A stretch of 9,357 bases of DNA from an uncultured Eubacteriales bacterium. Lineage in GTDB: Bacteria > Bacillota > Clostridia > Christensenellales > UBA1242. The translations under genes were made by a program, and so were the position numbers. The notes beneath the pieces are model-generated. The model was given only the letters and a program-made list of their open reading frames with translations, was not told where the DNA came from and did not search any database. The stretch lies in contig USTX01000015.1 in assembly GCA_900557655.1 (NCBI GenBank), forward strand, positions 1-9,357. Direction: 5' to 3'. Shown piece after piece: positions 7,919-9,357 of the stretch. How positions within the stretch are numbered: position 1 is the stretch's first letter; each line of letters opens with the position of its first letter.

Positions 7919-7946
7919 CATCCTATAATTTTTAGGATGTTTTTTT
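7919..7946 (+). terminator. Probable intrinsic terminator of leuS
   Basis: CATCCTA (7919-7925) pairs perfectly with TAGGATG (7933-7939) around a 7-nt loop, and seven T residues (7940-7946) follow at once. The stem is short with three G-C pairs, so the strength is moderate. It lies 241 nt after the leuS stop and beyond the repeat element, and nothing closer to leuS looks like a terminator, so the leuS transcript probably includes the repeat. Confidence 0.65.
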
Positions 7947-8054
7947 CTGCGGAATTTTTGGGAAGGAGTATTAGTGATTTTATATTAGAAATTTCGAGAA
8001 GTGTGTTGCAGATTTATTTGGGGAAAATTTTGGTGGGAATTTTGGAAAAGGGTA
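7947..8054. other. Intergenic stretch without a recognised feature
   Basis: Between the terminator and the next promoter there is no supported gene. GGAAGGAG at 7961-7968 looks like a ribosome binding site, but the GTG that follows (7974) meets a stop after four codons. A 62-codon frame (7892-8080) starts inside the repeat, crosses the terminator and has no family resemblance, so it is not called. Confidence 0.6.
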
Positions 8055-8083
8055 TTGACAAATCAGGGGTTGTTTGCTAAACT
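8055..8083 (+). promoter_or_regulatory. Predicted promoter of the Cys/His repeat protein gene
   Basis: A perfect TTGACA (8055-8060) is followed after 17 nt by TAAACT (8078-8083), which is preceded by TGC, an extended -10. The start of transcription would be near 8090, giving a leader of about 90 nt. The gene is thus transcribed independently of leuS. Confidence 0.65.
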
Positions 8084-8129
8084 TGTGGTCGATAAAAAAG
8101 GTAAAAAAGTCGAATTAATGAAAAACTAT

Positions 8130-8170
8130 AAAGTTTAAATATATAACAAGTTTTATTGCTAAAGTTTAAA
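8130..8170 (+). repeat. Two AAAGTTTAAA boxes in the leader of the repeat-protein gene
   Basis: AAAGTTTAAA occurs at 8130-8139 and 8161-8170, 31 nt apart, the second running into the ribosome binding site. The same decamer is found twice at the end of leuS (7684-7700). The copies thus lie on both sides of the MITE-like repeat and terminator. The leader also holds ATG AAA AAC TAT AAA GTT TAA at 8118-8138, a possible six-codon peptide without a clear ribosome binding site. Confidence 0.45.
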
Positions 8171-8180
8171 GGGGGGAAGT

Positions 8181-9357
8181 ATGAAAAAATCTGTTTTATT
8201 TTCGGTGTTTTTAAGCGTTATTTTAACTATAACCTTTGTTTTTTCAACCCTTATCGAAACGGGGACATTAAGGTTTGTCCGCGAGGATAAGACTGATCCA
8301 TCGCTTACTTGCGACCACATTTTCAGCACTATTACGACGGTGTCAAGCGCAACGTGCACTGAAGAGGGGCACGGCTATCGCGAGTGCACCAAGTGTCACA
8401 TCAAAAAGGAAGTAACAACGCCAAAAACCGCGCACACGGTTGACGGCTGGACGGTTACGGTTGAGCCAACGTGCGCCAGGGCGGGCGAGGCGTATGGGCG
8501 CTGCACAAGTTGCTGGCAAGTTGTTACCAAAACGCTTGCAAAATTAGGGCATTCACCAAAGGTAACGTGGACGATTATCAAAGCGCCAACGCTTACCGAG
8601 ACGGGATTAAAGGGCATTGAATGCGAGGTCTGTGGCGAATTTTTGTGCACGGTTACTATGCCAAAACTTAGCGAACCCGTTGACCCAATCGACCCTATCG
8701 ACCCAGTAGACCCAGTAGACCCTGTAGACCCCGTTGACCCAATCGACCCAGTAGACCCAATCGACCCAAGCAACCCATCGCACACGCACACATATGATGG
8801 CGCGTTTACGATAGACACGGCGGCCACTTGCACAACAAACGGCCAGAAATCGCGTCACTGCACGCACGCAAACTGCACGGCGCGCACGGACGTTACGGTT
8901 ATTCCTTCAACAGGACATAATTACGGCGCGGGCAAAGTTATCTCGCAGGCTAGTTGCACGGCGGGCGAGGTTAAACAGTTTAATTGCACCAATGCGGGTT
9001 GCACCTATTCTTACACCGATACGGGCACCGCGCTTGGCCACAATTTTGAAAAAGATTTTACGATAGATTTTGAGCCGAATTGCCTTAGCGACGGCCAGAT
9101 GTCTCGTCACTGCACGCGCTGCGACGAAGCGACCGAAATCACGGTTATCGAGCACGACGCGGATATGCACGACCCAATTGAGTCAACCATTGTCTATATC
9201 GAGGCGACCTGCACAACGGGCGGCTATATGGAATACGAATGCAGGTATTGTCACCAAGCGGTACGCGTCCATTGTGAAAACGAACTCGGCCACGATGATA
9301 GCCTTTTTACTAACGGTGTCTGCGGACGTTGCGGCACTACGGGCACGGGCTATGACG
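8181..9357 (+). CDS. Secreted Cys/His-repeat protein with (V/I)DP linker (3' end beyond window)
   Basis: The frame runs from ATG at 8181 to the right edge, 392 codons with no stop, so the C-terminus is missing. The start is supported by AAAGGGGGG four nt upstream. Residues 1-24 (MKKSVLFSVFLSVILTITFVF...) form a signal peptide or membrane anchor. The rest is a string of about eight units of 37-45 residues with the pattern (P/A)TC..-G-...-R.C..C-...-GH: Cys at 59, 98, 217, 259, 301, 344; Cys pairs at 69/72, 108/111, 148/151, 227/232, 269/274, 311/314, 354/357, 381/384; His at 85, 124, 246, 287, 325, 371. Unit 3 lacks the first Cys (PTLTETG) and abuts the linker at 167-196. Repeats of this kind occur in long extracellular proteins of Bacillota; the conserved Cys/His set suggests metal binding or disulfides, which is an inference. 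No enzyme domain is visible, and the substrate or partner is unknown. Expression is from its own promoter. Confidence 0.9.
   Translation, partial: MKKSVLFSVFLSVILTITFVFSTLIETGTLRFVREDKTDPSLTCDHIFSTITTVSSATCTEEGHGYRECTKCHIKKEVTTPKTAHTVDGWTVTVEPTCARAGEAYGRCTSCWQVVTKTLAKLGHSPKVTWTIIKAPTLTETGLKGIECEVCGEFLCTVTMPKLSEPVDPIDPIDPVDPVDPVDPVDPIDPVDPIDPSNPSHTHTYDGAFTIDTAATCTTNGQKSRHCTHANCTARTDVTVIPSTGHNYGAGKVISQASCTAGEVKQFNCTNAGCTYSYTDTGTALGHNFEKDFTIDFEPNCLSDGQMSRHCTRCDEATEITVIEHDADMHDPIESTIVYIEATCTTGGYMEYECRYCHQAVRVHCENELGHDDSLFTNGVCGRCGTTGTGYD
8310..9357 (+). repeat. Cys/His repeat units of the secreted protein
   Basis: Units at residues about 44-85, 86-124, 125-163, 201-246, 247-287, 288-330, 331-371 and 372 onward share one Cys, then a CxxC nine residues later, then a closing His (usually GH) 12-13 residues after that. 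Units 4 and 5 have CxxxxC (CTHANC, CTNAGC) instead of CxxC. Nucleotide identity between units is modest, so they are not recent DNA duplications. Confidence 0.8.
8679..8768 (+). repeat. Ten tandem (V/I)DP codon triplets, linker
   Basis: Ten consecutive 9-bp units encode VDP or IDP (residues 167-196), followed by SNP. The Asp codon is always GAC, while Val/Ile alternates among GTT, GTA and ATC, and Pro among CCA, CCT and CCC. This is typical of an extended, rigid, acidic linker or wall-spanning segment that separates the first three Cys/His units from the others. Such an array can change copy number by slippage. Confidence 0.9.

Noticed and set aside
7961..7988. GGAAGGAG followed by GTG, a possible gene start
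   Set aside because: The frame stops after four codons (GTG ATT TTA TAT TAG), and no shifted frame gives a credible protein.
7892..8080. A 62-codon open frame on the plus strand
   Set aside because: It begins inside the inverted end of the repeat, crosses the terminator hairpin and the next promoter's -35, and has no ribosome binding site.
8396..8833. A 145-codon open frame on the minus strand rich in GSTGSIGS repeats
   Set aside because: It is the antisense reading of the (V/I)DP array and Cys/His units of the plus-strand gene. It has no ribosome binding site or promoter, and the repeats follow directly from the plus-strand codons.

Overview
The window reads as bacterial chromosome from a low-to-mid GC lineage, most likely an uncultured member of the Bacillota (Clostridia-like). 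The reasons are strong purine-rich ribosome binding sites, near-consensus sigma-A type promoters, a standard-code LeuRS, and two long surface proteins built from repeat types common in that group (BspA-type leucine-rich repeats, Listeria-Bacteroides/InlB B-repeats, Cys/His 'TC..G...C..C...GH' repeats). The lineage is an inference from style, not from a phylogenetic marker comparison.

Layout. (1) From 4991 to the left edge the minus strand is one uninterrupted reading frame of at least 1663 codons. It starts at GTG with a good ribosome binding site and is still open at position 1. It encodes a membrane-anchored or secreted surface protein: an N-terminal hydrophobic segment, a BspA-like LRR region, then a chain of degenerate and unusually long InlB-type repeats. 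(2) 4992-5257 is a divergent intergenic region with back-to-back promoters and a cluster of GGCAAAA-type boxes between them. (3) 5258-7678 on the plus strand is leuS, complete (806 aa), with a very short predicted leader and no room for a T-box. Its signature motifs are non-standard (KMGKR in place of KMSKS, TTCIET in place of TTRPDT). (4) 7679-8180 is non-coding: heptamer repeats on the leuS stop codon, a small MITE-like repeat with imperfect inverted ends, a probable intrinsic terminator, and the promoter of the next gene. (5) From 8181 to the right edge the plus strand encodes the first 392 residues of a secreted protein made of about eight Cys/His repeat units interrupted by a ten-copy (V/I)DP linker.

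The genes do not form an operon. A housekeeping tRNA synthetase sits alone between two large cell-surface protein genes, one divergent and one co-directional but separated by a terminator and its own promoter. Both surface proteins run off the window, so their C-terminal anchoring signals cannot be seen. No RNA genes, CRISPR array, transposase or phage genes were found. No clearly new multi-gene system is evident. The most unusual items are the LeuRS motif variants, the Cys/His repeat protein and the elongated InlB-like repeats.
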